A stretch of 64,000 bases of DNA, taken from contig CM043969.1 of NCBI GenBank assembly GCA_014529385.2, positions 35,349,446 to 35,413,445 on the forward strand, in the 5' to 3' direction. A model generated the notes under the pieces. The model ran no database searches, was not told the origin of the DNA, and worked only from the letters and a program-made list of their open reading frames with translations. The DNA is from Adiantum capillus-veneris (taxonomy: Eukaryota > Streptophyta > Polypodiopsida > Polypodiales > Pteridaceae). A program made the position numbers and the translations under genes. Positions 11,698 to 22,365 of this stretch are shown here, in pieces (the first letter of the stretch is position 1; each line of letters opens with the position of its first letter).

Positions 11698-11917
11698 AAA
11701 CTCAGAAGGCCCATTAAATACAACACTTGTAATTGCGTGGTGTGTTTATCCTATCAATGTAGAAACATTAAAAGAATTTTTCATTACCTTTAAAGAAGAC
11801 ACCATGATCATAACACTATGCACACTACCACCAGGCGCTTTTGCAGCATGATAGAAAACATGGCCTTCACCTGGGGAGACACCCACTAGTCAAGGACGAT
11901 GAGAATCTCTCTCTCTG

Positions 11918-11954
<37 letters not shown>

Positions 11955-12546
11955 TCTCCTTCATCTTGTTGATTTTCAAAAATGACATGCTAGATGGGGT
12001 GGACTCTACACCACACATATCATGAACTCCCAAGCATCATCGCAAGGTAGGGGTTATCCTATAACTATACGGGGAACCACCTAGCATAAGTTCGGCTAGG
12101 ACGCAGACATAGATGACCTAGGTTGGCATGAGCGAGATTCCATCTAGGTAATCAACATAAAATGATGATATAGCAACATCCAGGTATAGAAAATGCCTAG
12201 TCAATAGTCAAGAGTGTGTGCATGAGAGAGGTATATGACAAGGGTCAGAATGGATCATGACTGAATGGTGATGGCGTACTTGATATAGCACAAGCAGAGT
12301 GATATCCAAGGCCGGAAAATCATTCCACGTATATGGGGAGAACAAGCTAGGGAGAAGAGAGAATGGACTCAAAGATCATGAAATTTACAAACGGTGGTCT
12401 TGGCTGTTACCAACCTTTCTCTTGACACTCGGGATACATGATGGAATGCAACTGCCACATGGTGCATGGCAAACTTTGGAGTAAGTGGTGTTAGCATGTT
12501 AGCGGGAGGTTAGTCGAGGGAAACACCAAGAGGATGCATCTGCTAG

Positions 12547-14494
12547 TGAGAGGCGGAGTGAAAAATAGACCCGGTGGCCTCTACACCAAGACTATGCACA
12601 ATGGCCTCATCATGGGGGATACACAATAGGGGCACCACCTAGCAAGATATGCATGTAGGACGCATACATATACACAATGAAACATGCCATGGAAAACAAT
12701 TTCAAGATCCGCGCCCAAATGTGGAATGGGGTGGTCGGAGAATAAGGTGAGAGGAGTGGTGAATTAGTGAGAATGGGCTCGCTACTCGTGCATGTAGTAA
12801 GGAAGATAATGAGGTCGGGGAAACTTGTGAGTATGCTCACTTCTCACACAATAGGTGGCGAATCCGCACACCTCAAGATGGAAGTAGCAAGATGATAGGA
12901 ATATGAGAGGGAGAGAGAGAGAGTGTGTGTATGGTGGCGAATCCGTACACCTTAACATAAGCAGAAAAAAATGGCAAGGAACAAGCATATACTATACTCA
13001 CAATGAGATGTATCCAAAGCGACACAAGGTATGGCACCAAGATGGAGTGTGTTGATTGCTTGCAAAAGATGAATACAATAGGTAGCATATGGCAAGAAGA
13101 TGAGAAGGGAACAAGATCGTAGGAGGCATAATGGAGAGATGGGAGTTGATGGCGAGGAATATCATGAGTGTGTCCACCCTTCTTCTTCTTGAAATTGTGC
13201 CTTCAACCCTTAATTACAAGTGATGTGGACGTGTGGTGCTCATGTTTTGTGCATGGTGATGGTGATGGTGTTGTGATTATGTGATTAGGGTTCATGCTAC
13301 AAGCATGTAGCACAAGAGTGTGTATGGATAGGTGTGTGTGTGTGTGTGTGTGTGTATCTCCCCCTCCCAAGTGAGCTCTCATGCCCTCCTTATATAGGGA
13401 AGGAGGAGAGGATTTAGCAATATTTCTAATTGAAGTGAGTGACCCACTTTGGTGACTAGGAAAATGGAGTGCATGTGACTGTGGCTCCCATCTTGTCTTC
13501 TCATTATTTAAAATACCAGAGTCAATAGAGAGAGAAGAAGAGAGAATGTGGGTAGGATGTAGAGGATAGGAGATATTTACAATAGTCTAGCTTTGGCTAG
13601 ACATAAGCTTATTAGGGAGAGAAGAGAGAGGTAAGAAATTTATAAGAGAGGTTGTCAAAGGTGGATAGTTGTTGATGAGGATGGATCCTCCAAAAATGGT
13701 GATAGAATCACTCTAGACTAGCCAAGACCTCATTAAAAGATCCTTGTCTCTTGTAATTAATCATGCTTGAAGACTTGTAGAACCATAGCCATTCAAGAGG
13801 GAAGAAAAGCGGGGATGGCCTGTGTCACCATTCCACAAGAAAACTGGGGTCTACCACAAAAATCGTAGCTCCACGTTCATAACTCCAAAAATTCTGAAAA
13901 CAATTGAGCTAAACGTTGAGCTCACGAGCTACATCTTTCATGTTGAACACTCCTTCAGATTCGGGATTCTTCTCTACTTAAAAAATTCAGCCAAATAATG
14001 TATTATTTGTGGGCTGCAAAGGTCTTTTGGTGGTCCCCTTTGAGTGGACTTCTCTCTTACCTTTAAGTGTAAGCTCCTTCATGTGTATGAAAACATGACC
14101 TAGAGTTTTGAAAAGATTGACAATCATCTAGATGGAGGTATTATTGAAATTTGAAAGTGGGGTTGAGGTTTGAAAATGAAAATTAGTGAATAAAATATTT
14201 GATAGGGTGGAATAATATATATACATGAAAAATATATTAGAAAATACTAAAAAATATATATAATTTAATTTAGAATATATATATTTAATATTTAAGGTCA
14301 AAAAAGAGATCAACAAAGAAAGCTTATTTATGCTACATCGTGATTGATTAGCATAAGTCTTATTTATTTAATAAAGGCTAAAACATTTGTGAAAAAGAGA
14401 AGAAAAATCAAAAGTAACTTATATAATAGGAAATACTTTTGGTAAAAGAGAAAAAATATATGGGGGGTTCCCATGCATGGAAAAGCTTGCCTCA
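12547..14494 (-). repeat. 3' LTR of element A
   Basis: In minus orientation it starts TGAGGCAAGC and ends CTCTCA. It matches 21154-23820 (apart from the insertion there). It contains a (GT)n tract near 13340 and an A+T-rich block at 14200-14300. It has an extra segment of about 70 bases near 12570-12640 that is missing from the 5' LTR. Confidence 0.9.
13388..13397 (-). promoter_or_regulatory. TATA box of the element A LTR (3' copy)
   Basis: On the minus strand it reads CTATATAAGG. The same sequence is at 22832-22841 in the 5' LTR, which is the copy that would drive the element's transcript. Confidence 0.6.
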
Positions 14495-14511
14495 TTAGCC
14501 CTCCCCCTAAG
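14495..14511 (-). promoter_or_regulatory. Polypurine tract of element A
   Basis: On the minus strand it reads CTTAGGGGGAGGGCTAA, directly before the LTR start TGAGG. This is the usual site of plus-strand DNA priming. Similar tracts precede the LTRs of elements II, III, B-minus and B-plus. Confidence 0.8.
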
Positions 14512-14522
14512 GCTAGAGGTAT

Positions 14523-17500
14523 TCATGCCTCTAGCGTTGTACTTGATTCTTCTTCAATTGAGGTGGAGGAGTCTCCCTCCTCGGGGATTTTCATCAGAGG
14601 TGCTTGATCAAATCTTAAAAAGTACTGCTTCAACCTCCATCCATTGACATGTGTTTTGTGGAGCCTACCATCTGCATCCATCAATCGGTAACTACCATTG
14701 GCGTAGTGATTTCTAATGACAAATGGCCCCTCGCATCTGGGTGAAAACTTTTTATCATTCCTAGTGTCAAACCTGTTATCATACTGTAGGACCAACATAC
14801 CTTTCTTGAGACCTTTTGCCCTAAGTCCCTTGTTGAAGGTAAGTCGACGTTGCTCTGCCTGTGTTGCATAATAGTTGATAGCATCTTCTCTGTCTAGTTG
14901 AAGCCTCTCTAGATCAAGAATGTGGTTGTGGAGATGAGCATTAGGACGTTCCACCTGCCTAGCTAGCACCTTGAGACTAGCCAATTGTACTTCAATGGGT
15001 AAAATGGCTTCCTTAACAAACACCAAGTGATATGGTGTGAACCCAAGGGATGTGCAAAATGAAGTGCGATAAGCCCAAAGTGCAACCATAAGATGTTTGT
15101 CCCAATCACTTTTGTGATTGTTTACATGTTTAGTGATGATCTTGCACATCATACCATTTACCTTTTCCACCAAACCATTGCATTGTGGGTAGTAGGGAGT
15201 TGAGTGTCGTATTGAGATACCTAACTTCTCCATTAGCTCTCCTACAAGGTCTCCTCTAAAACCTGGTCCCCTGTCAGAAATTATTTCAAGAGGAGTTCCA
15301 AAATGACAACAAATGTTTTCAAATACGAACTTAGCCACTTCCTTAGCTGTAATCCGGGTGGTGGCAATTGCTTCAGCCCACCTGGTCATGTAGTCCACAC
15401 CCATGATGATATAAAATTTATCTGATTGGCTCCTTGGAAAAGGCCCAATAGCATCAATTCCCCATTTCTCAAATGGTCCATATGATATTATAGGAGTCTG
15501 TGGCTCATATGTGAGCCTCCTATCCCCTGCCTTTTGACATTCCTTGCATGTTTTACACCAATGATGCACATCCCTATGTAGACTAGGCCATACAAACCCG
15601 GCTTGTAGAATCTTTCTACTAGTGATGTCAAGTGCAAAGTGTCCTCCGCAAACACCATCATGGCAACTTGAAATGATTTCAGTGATCTCTCTAGAGAGAG
15701 GTACACGCCTAAGAATTTGATCCTTACCCTTGCAGTAGAGGTCGTCATTGATAAGGCGGTATTTTGTTGCCTTGCGCACAAGCCACTGCTTTTGGCCCTT
15801 AGTAAGATCCTTAGGACACTCTCCTGTGTCCAAGAAACTCATGATGTCAGGCATAGCATCTCTACCTTGGAAGAGAGGTAGCTTCAACTTGATAGCACCC
15901 ACCACTGAAACATCTTGCAGCTTCTCTCTAGCTAGAGCATCTGCTTCTTGATTTTCTGCTCGAGGGACATGATGTAATTGTACAACTTGAAATTTCCCTA
16001 AAAGTTCCTTGAATTTGCGCAAATGGCCCAGCAAGCTATGATTTTTACAAGCCCAAGTTCCTTGTATTTGTTTTATTAAAATCATGGCATCACCAAATAC
16101 ATTTAACTGTTGAATGCCCTGTGTCACACACCACTCTAACCCAAGAGTTAAGGCTGCATATTCTGCCTCATTGTTAGAGTGAGAATCAAAGAGATTCCCA
16201 ATGGAGAAAACCTTATCCCCTTGCTCGTTGAAGATGACAATACCTGCTACAGCTTTGTCCACTTTCCTCTTGTAGGCTCCATCAAAGAAAAGAGAGTGAG
16301 CCTCCTCTACCTTAGGGGATTCCAACACAGGTGTAATATCTTGATCATTTGGCTTTATCTTTAGCTTCTTTTCATAGTGGCGATGAGTGAGAATACCTCC
16401 TAGACTGGCCCTTGTGGAGTTCTCCACTTGCATTGTGTAGTCAAACTCTTGCAGCCTTGTGAGCCATTTGTAAATCCTAGAAGAAACATCCACGTGCTGC
16501 ATTACATAAGGAAATACTTCTTCCATTGTTGAGATTATGAATGGTCTTGACAATAAATAAGAGCGAAATTTGGTGGTAGCAAACATTAATGCAAGCACCA
16601 TGTGGTCCACTGCCATGTATCCCTTTTCTGATGGAGTCATCATTAGACTAGAGAAGTAGATAGGACGCATGAACAAAGTTTGAGGATCCTTTTGCATCAA
16701 TATAGCCCCAAGTGTGTCATTGCCCACACTAGGGTTTACATAAAATGTGTCGTCCCACTTTGGAGGTGCTATGGTGGGAAGTGAAGCTAGAATTTGTTTT
16801 ACCTCAGTGAATTGTTGTTCATTTTCTTCACTCCAAGTGAAAATATCTTGATGGGTAACTTGTTGCAAAGGGAGAACCACTTGGGAGAGCAAGTGAAGGA
16901 ACCTACTCAAATACCTCACCTTTTGAAGAAAAGAGACCAACTGCTTTGTTGTGGTGGGAGAGGTCAAAGCCACCAAGGCTTGAACCTTGCTTGGGTCAGC
17001 TTCAATGCCGTAGGCCGAGATCACATGTCCAAGAAGAGTAACCTTGCTTTCACCAATGTGGAGAAATGCCACATTGAGTTGGCCCCCCAAAGCTTGTAGC
17101 CTAGCTAGACCTTCATAAACTTTCTCCAAATGAAGAGAGCGAGAGTTATAGATACAAAAGTCATCAATAAAAACACGGATTGATTTTCCAAAGAATGGCT
17201 GAAAAACAAATGTCACATATTGCTGAAAAGTGGCTTGAGCATTAGTGAGACCAAAAGGCATAAATCTCTAAGCTAAACATCCCCATGGTGTGATGAAGGT
17301 TGTCTTCTTTTGATCTTCTTCAGCGATGCTAATTTGGAAGTAGCCTGAGTAGCCATCACATACCGTGTAGCGCTCATGTCCTGCTACCTCATTGAGAATT
17401 TCGTCTTGAAAAGGAAGAGGAAAATGGTCCCTCTTTGTGGCTGCATTAAGAGGCTTGTAATCAACACAAACCCTCCACTTACCATTCTTCTGTGGTGTGA

Positions 17501-18479
17501 CTACCACTGGACAAACCCACTCCGAGTCTTCAACAGGATAGATAAACCCGGCTTCTAGCAACTTTCTCACCTCTTTGAGCAGGGCATCTTGTTGAATTAC
17601 TCCTTGCCGCCTGAGCTTCTGCACTACAGGTTTACTTCCCTCCTTGAGCTTAATGTGATGTTGAACTACTGTGATGCCAGTGATTTTATCATATTCATCA
17701 ATGAATAATGTGGTAAAATTACTTAGCATCAAAATATAGTTTTCATGCTCCTTCCCACACAACTCACTAGAGAGCATTTGATGTAGCTTACGTGCTTCTA
17801 CCAGAGGTTGCATACCTGGTGTCTCCCCTTGGTTTGATGATGAGAAATCAGGTTTCTCCATCTTCTTAGGGTCCTTGAGAATGATCCCCATCACCTCAAT
17901 GCTACTCTCACTTTCTTCACTCACTGTTGATTCCTCCTCTGAAGTGGTTGAAGAGTCACCACTAGAAAACTCATCCATAGAGGTTTCTAGATCCATCTCG
18001 CATTGCCGACCTGTCTTCATGTCGTAAAGTATTGGCCTCCCTTTTGCATCCTTCATCTGGATTATGCTGGTGTCCCAGTCCTGCTTAGCTCTCATAGCCA
18101 TAAGCCAAGGCCTCCCTGGAATGATAGGGTAGCTCTCCCCTTTATGTGGCATGACAAAGATGTCCACATCTACCTCGGTGTTGAATGCCTTTATCCTAAC
18201 TGCATTTATGACACCAACACATTGAAATTTTAAATTATTTTCCATTTTGGCTCAGCATGGTGCCGGCCAACTCACCTCTAAACCCAAATGGTGCATCATT
18301 TTTTCACTCATGATGCATATTTGTGTGCCACCATCGATGTAGATATTGGAGATGTGTTGCCCTTTTATGTAAGCATCCATCACTGGTAGTATGTCATCTA
18401 GATTCCTCCTTGAGATAGCCCCAGCTATCTTTGGCTTTGATCGTCTTGTGCTAACCATCTTTGTCCATTGTCTCCTCAC
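14523..18479 (-). pseudogene. pol: Element A pol: protease, RT, RNH, second RNH, integrase
   Basis: A single frame with stops only at 18252 and 17268. The protease shows IYIDGGTQICIM and YPIIPGRPWL. The RT runs from KLKEGSKPVVQKLRR through GKWRVCVDYKPLNA to catalytic FIDDFCIY. The first RNase H has FYVNPSVGNDTLGA, with Asn where the catalytic Asp should be. The second RNase H keeps all four acidic residues (FFDGAY, NNEAEYAAL, VFGDAM, NQEADALA). The integrase has the HHCC finger (GGHFALD, HHWCKTCKEC) and a DDE core (GIDAIGP, ISDRGPGF, GLVEKVNG). From 17261 down it is open for 912 codons. The protein would copy and integrate the element. This copy needs readthrough of its stops, so it is probably inactive. 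Confidence 0.92.
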
Positions 18480-18524
18480 CCTAGGTGCTAGGTGGAGTAA
18501 CTGGGGCCAGGTGATTCTTGGGCC

Positions 18525-19768
18525 CTACACAGAAACATCTTGAACCAAATCATATGGTTTAGAACATTCACCCAAAGAGAAATCTACAATGTCAATTTTA
18601 CGTCGTGACTTGGACGGCTTTTTGCTAGATTCCCCTTTAGTCTTCATCTTTTCTTCCTTTTGGGAAGATTCACCATGCCTAGCGCGTTTTACCCCTATGG
18701 CATCTACTCCTTTAACCTTGGTCTTATCCTCCTCCACTTTCTCCTTTCCTTTACCTTCAAGACCGATGACGCTTACTGTTTTATTGCCAACTAGTGGTGG
18801 GGGTAAGGATGGAATGAGTGGTTGTGGTGGTGGTGGTGGTGGTGGTGGTTGAATTGGTGGTTGTAGGATTTGCGTGGGTGGTGCTTGTTGTGGTGCCCTT
18901 GGTGGTGGTGGTCTTGCTCTCGGTGGTGAAACCTGGTTTTTCCTGGCTCCTCTATTGAAATTCAGCCTCCTTGGGTGTGGACAGTAGTACATGCCATGAC
19001 CATCCTCCCCACAATTGTAGCAGTGGTATTCTTGGTTTTGCCTTCGTTGTCCTCTTCCTTGCTCTTGGTTGTGATTGTGTGCATGCCCTTGTTGTATCAA
19101 ATGGACTTAGAGATTCTCAAGTTGATTGGTGATTCCATTGAGCAGGTCTTGCTGATCTTCAATTGGTTCTTGTGGTTGATCCTCTGGGTGGCTGCTGTAG
19201 GTGGTGCTAGAGGTGGTCGGGTCCTAACGGCTTCCTCTTCATCGATATTCCTGGCTTGTAGGCACAACTTCTTGTCTTTAAGGCGGGCCACTTCAACTGC
19301 TAGCTCATACGTAGCAGGAAACCTTCACTTCACCTTCTCTTTAAGAGTTGGCCATAACCCTGCCACAAACCGATATTTTTTTAGGAAATGAGGTGCCCCC
19401 TCATCCTCTCTTAGCGATGCAACCCATCGCCCCCATAAATATACAAACTTTGACTCGTATGATGCGTATTCTAGCATACTGCCTTGCTTCAACTCTGTCA
19501 ACAATTGCCATAGCTTCTCTGATGTTGTGCCCTCTCCAAAACGCTTGACAAAGGCTGCTCTTAATAAGTCCCACCGTTCCTTCGTTGCTTGTGCCAAGGC
19601 ATTGTACCATGATCTTTCCTCCACGTTCATTAGAAGTGGGAAGATGCGCAAGCGCGAAGCATCATCATCTCTCGCAGAGATGACACATGCTATTTCCAAG
19701 TTGTCTAGAAAGTCTGAAGCATCCTCACCCACCTTACCAGTAAAGGTTGAGAATGCTACACTTGCCAT
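18525..19768 (-). pseudogene. gag: Element A gag
   Basis: Starts at ATG 19768 (MASVAFSTFTGKVGEDASDF). The capsid-like part has RSWYNALAQATKERWDLL and EYASYESKFVYLW, matching element II gag closely. A stop at 19325 and a frameshift between about 19290 and 19140 break the capsid. A CCHC knuckle (CYNCGEDGHGMYYC) follows near 19030, then a proline-rich linker and a lysine-rich tail. The frame from 19100 runs on into protease, with one stop at 18525. Gag would package the RNA into cytoplasmic particles. Confidence 0.88.
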
Positions 19769-19784
19769 TGTGAGAGTGAGAAAA

Positions 19785-20090
19785 TTAACTCGACTTAGAA
19801 ATCTTTAAAAAAATAAAATAAAAATAGAGATTCAATACATGGGTGCTCGGTAGATGGAAAACATACTTTACAAGGATGAAAATAACTACATCAAAAGACA
19901 CTTCATGATTAATCATAGGGAGGATAAAGGGTAGAGAAGAGGTGTTTATCTCTTGCAATCGTTCTCTACCAAACATGGTTGTAATGATCTGCTGATAAAA
20001 CATCTTGCGGTCGAAGATTACTTTGATTGATTGAATTCGTTGTGGTGCATAAGTTTGGCTCCTTGCAAAAGGTTGATGCGCTGGGTCCAT
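19785..20090 (-). CDS. Leader ORF delta of element A (unknown protein)
   Basis: ATG at 20090, 101 codons, ending 17 bases before the gag ATG. The core (QSIKVIFDRKMFYQQ, TTMFGRERLQEI, LPFILPMINHEVSFDV) matches leader ORFs of elements B-plus, B-minus, B1 and II. At matching residues many codons differ only synonymously, for example Arg CGA against AGA, Arg CGC against AGG and Leu CTA against TTG, which is good evidence for selection on protein. I do not recognise the family. It has no signal peptide, membrane segment or zinc finger. The C-terminal 25 or so residues after IFILVK are specific to this copy. Confidence 0.7.
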   Translation of the reverse strand: MDPAHQPFARSQTYAPQRIQSIKVIFDRKMFYQQIITTMFGRERLQEINTSSLPFILPMINHEVSFDVVIFILVKYVFHLPSTHVLNLYFYFIFLKISKSS

Positions 20091-20200
20091 CACATGATAA
20101 TTCGGAAAGGCTCTCTCCTTTGTGGTGGAAGGTTATAGTCGGAGGTGTAGAGCTCTTGGTAGTCGAGGTCAAATTTATAGTTCCACAGGACAAGGTTGTC

Positions 20201-20554
20201 TTAGTCTTCTAGCTCTAGGACTACCCCTCTAGCAAGCTCTTGGAAAAGCTTGAACTCTCTCTCTTTGAGCAACTTCACTTTCCTGCAAGATAGAGTGCCA
20301 TCTAGTGTATACACAGGTGTGATGAGGTAGGTGGTGAGTCTTACCACTTGTATTAATCCAAGTTGGATGGATACATAGCAAGCTGTAAAGTCATCATCAT
20401 AGCCTTGATTCACAAGTAACACTCCTTGAAGGTGGAGGGTCTTGTCTTTTCGCCAAGCAAAACCAGTGTCAAAGACCTTGTCGATGACAAGCTCCGCCAC
20501 TTCAGTCGGTAGACGACGTAGAATCCATGCTGCTGTTTCTAGTTCCTGGCTCAT
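20201..20554 (-). CDS. Leader ORF gamma of element A (unknown)
   Basis: 117 codons from an ATG at 20554 (MSQELETAAWILRRLPTEVA). Its ATG overlaps the TGA of ORF beta as ATGA. The protein is mixed alpha/beta in character, with no motif I recognise. No counterpart is present in element II, whose leader is shorter. It may be real coding sequence or a chance frame in a non-coding leader. Confidence 0.4.
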   Translation of the reverse strand: MSQELETAAWILRRLPTEVAELVIDKVFDTGFAWRKDKTLHLQGVLLVNQGYDDDFTACYVSIQLGLIQVVRLTTYLITPVYTLDGTLSCRKVKLLKEREFKLFQELARGVVLELED

Positions 20555-20847
20555 GAGATGAGAGTGAGGTATAGAAAGACATTGGAGGATTTACCCTTTT
20601 GTTTGGAGACGGGGTGATTGTCGGCGCTAGGAACCCTTGAATCTTTTGTTGCAAGGGAGAGGGAGGGACCACGTAGCTTCCTCAAGTTGTGAAGGCTTGT
20701 TGTGGGCGTAGGTGGAATAGGTGGCAAAGATGGGGACGTAGATGTAGAGAATCCCGGTGCTACTTGAAAGCCTACCATTGTGAGAACGCTTGTGCGGATG
20801 TCGAGGGAGAAAATGATGGCCTTTTCTTCACTTTGGGTTGCACTCAT
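20551..20847 (-). CDS. Leader ORF beta of element A (unknown)
   Basis: 98 codons from the ATG at 20847 (MSATQSEEKAIIFSLDIRTS), followed by TMVGFQVAPGF and a Pro/Ser/Thr-rich stretch. Element II has a related segment near 27500-27610 (STIFYFENRV, then SFQVAPHAA). Function unknown. Confidence 0.45.
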   Translation of the reverse strand: MSATQSEEKAIIFSLDIRTSVLTMVGFQVAPGFSTSTSPSLPPIPPTPTTSLHNLRKLRGPSLSLATKDSRVPSADNHPVSKQKGKSSNVFLYLTLIS

Positions 20848-20970
20848 GTCGAAGGTGCGGTTTTTGGCTACAATGTGAGCATCATGCAGCTTGTGCCTTG
20901 ATTTTACGCTTGCGGGGATGATGAGAAATGTAAACAATTTGAGTAGGGAAAGAGGGTCTTACCACTTCTT

Positions 20971-21084
20971 CTATGCTAACAATACAACACCCTGGCAAGA
21001 GTGTCTTGATGACTCGGTCAAACCTTCTTGAAGCTCCTCCTCTTCAGTGGTCCAATTAGAGAATTCAAGAAGCCACTCATCCAT
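20971..21084 (-). CDS. Leader ORF alpha of element A
   Basis: 37 codons from the ATG at 21084: MDEWLLEFSNWTTEEEELQE and 17 more. It begins about 70 bases after the primer-binding site. Element II has the same start at 27255 (MDEWLAGFANWTTEEEELQE), with third-position changes such as GAG/GAA, CTT/CTA, TTC/TTT and ACC/ACG. It is truncated here relative to the 87-codon copy in II. Function unknown. Confidence 0.55.
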   Translation of the reverse strand: MDEWLLEFSNWTTEEEELQEGLTESSRHSCQGVVLLA

Positions 21085-21132
21085 GAAGATAAGTAAACAT
21101 GTCATCCTTGTAAACTAAAGGTTTCAAGAGCC

Positions 21133-21153
21133 CTCCTCAGTGGGGGCACCAAA
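21133..21153 (-). promoter_or_regulatory. Primer-binding site of element A
   Basis: On the minus strand TTTGGTGCCCCCACTGAGG directly follows the LTR end CTCTCA. The same sequence type follows the 5' LTRs of II, B1, B-plus, B-minus and C. Confidence 0.75.
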
Positions 21154-22334
21154 TGAGAGGCAGAAGTGAAAAATAGATATGCGGCTAGGATGCATACATA
21201 TACACAATGAAACATTCCATGGAAAACAATTTCAAGATCCACGCCCAAATGTGGAATCGGGTGGTCGGAGAATAAGGTGAGAGGAGTGGTGAATTAGCGA
21301 GAATGGGCTCGCTAATCGTGCATGTAGTGTGACGAGACACGGGAATACAACAACTGAATAACAAAAATTTGCAAGTACACAGAGTAGATGCAGGAAACCA
21401 GAGATGTATATATGAAATCAATTCCCGAGTACAAGAAGATCATAGCTCGTATCAACCTCCCGAGCTATCTCACTCTCAATCTGTGCACAGTTCTCAATCA
21501 CACTCTCACTCTCACTCTCAATCTCACTCTCACTCTCAATCTCAATCACAAGGCGTCTTCCTGTAGAAATGCCTTCTTCTTCCCAGTCTGTCTTCTTCAT
21601 GCGAGGCCAAAAGTGGCTATTTTCGTCCTTCTCTTAGTCTTTAACAAAAGTGGTCCAAAATAGGTTCTGAAAAGGGAGGTCCTGCATTCAAACGCATAAG
21701 AACCACAAAACGCAACCCACACTCGCAAGTTAACAATCTTTGGCCATTTCCAGCGAGCCATAAGTCCCAAACGGTTCAGAATTTGACCGGGTTTGTCTCA
21801 CATGAATTTGTTCATCTCTTCAGGCTCTTCGAAAGTCGTGAGACGCAAAAAATCCATATCCTACTCAGTTTGCTCAAAAATTACCTGCAAGTCAGCACTT
21901 TTCACAAAACCAGTCTAAAACAACATTTTCTCACTTTTTCTCTAATCTACGAGCTGAACGGGCATCAAAATGCAGGAACCAGCAAAAACACAAAGAAGCA
22001 TTATTTTTCCTCGTGTCGAGGGCTACAAGTGCTACATACAAAACTTTTCCAAATTTTGACCATAGTACCCTCGAAACTGGCTCCCGAGGGGTGTCCCGGG
22101 TCAAAATTTGAAACTTCACGAGAAAGATTAAAATGAAATCTTATACTGTGGAAAAACACTGGAATGAACAAAATGTACTTTAAACAAAAATATTCATCAA
22201 AAATTTGTAGAATAAGTCCTATTACATGTAGTAAGGAAGATAACGAGGTCGGGGAAACTTGCGAGTATGCTCACTTCTCATACAATAGGTGGCGAATCCG
22301 CACACCTCAAGATGGAAGTAGCAAGATGATAGGA

Positions 22335-22365
<31 letters not shown>

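Noticed and set aside
12299-12484. 61-codon ORF between the old pol fragment and the element A LTR
   Set aside because: Short, with no motif; it lies in LTR-like sequence.
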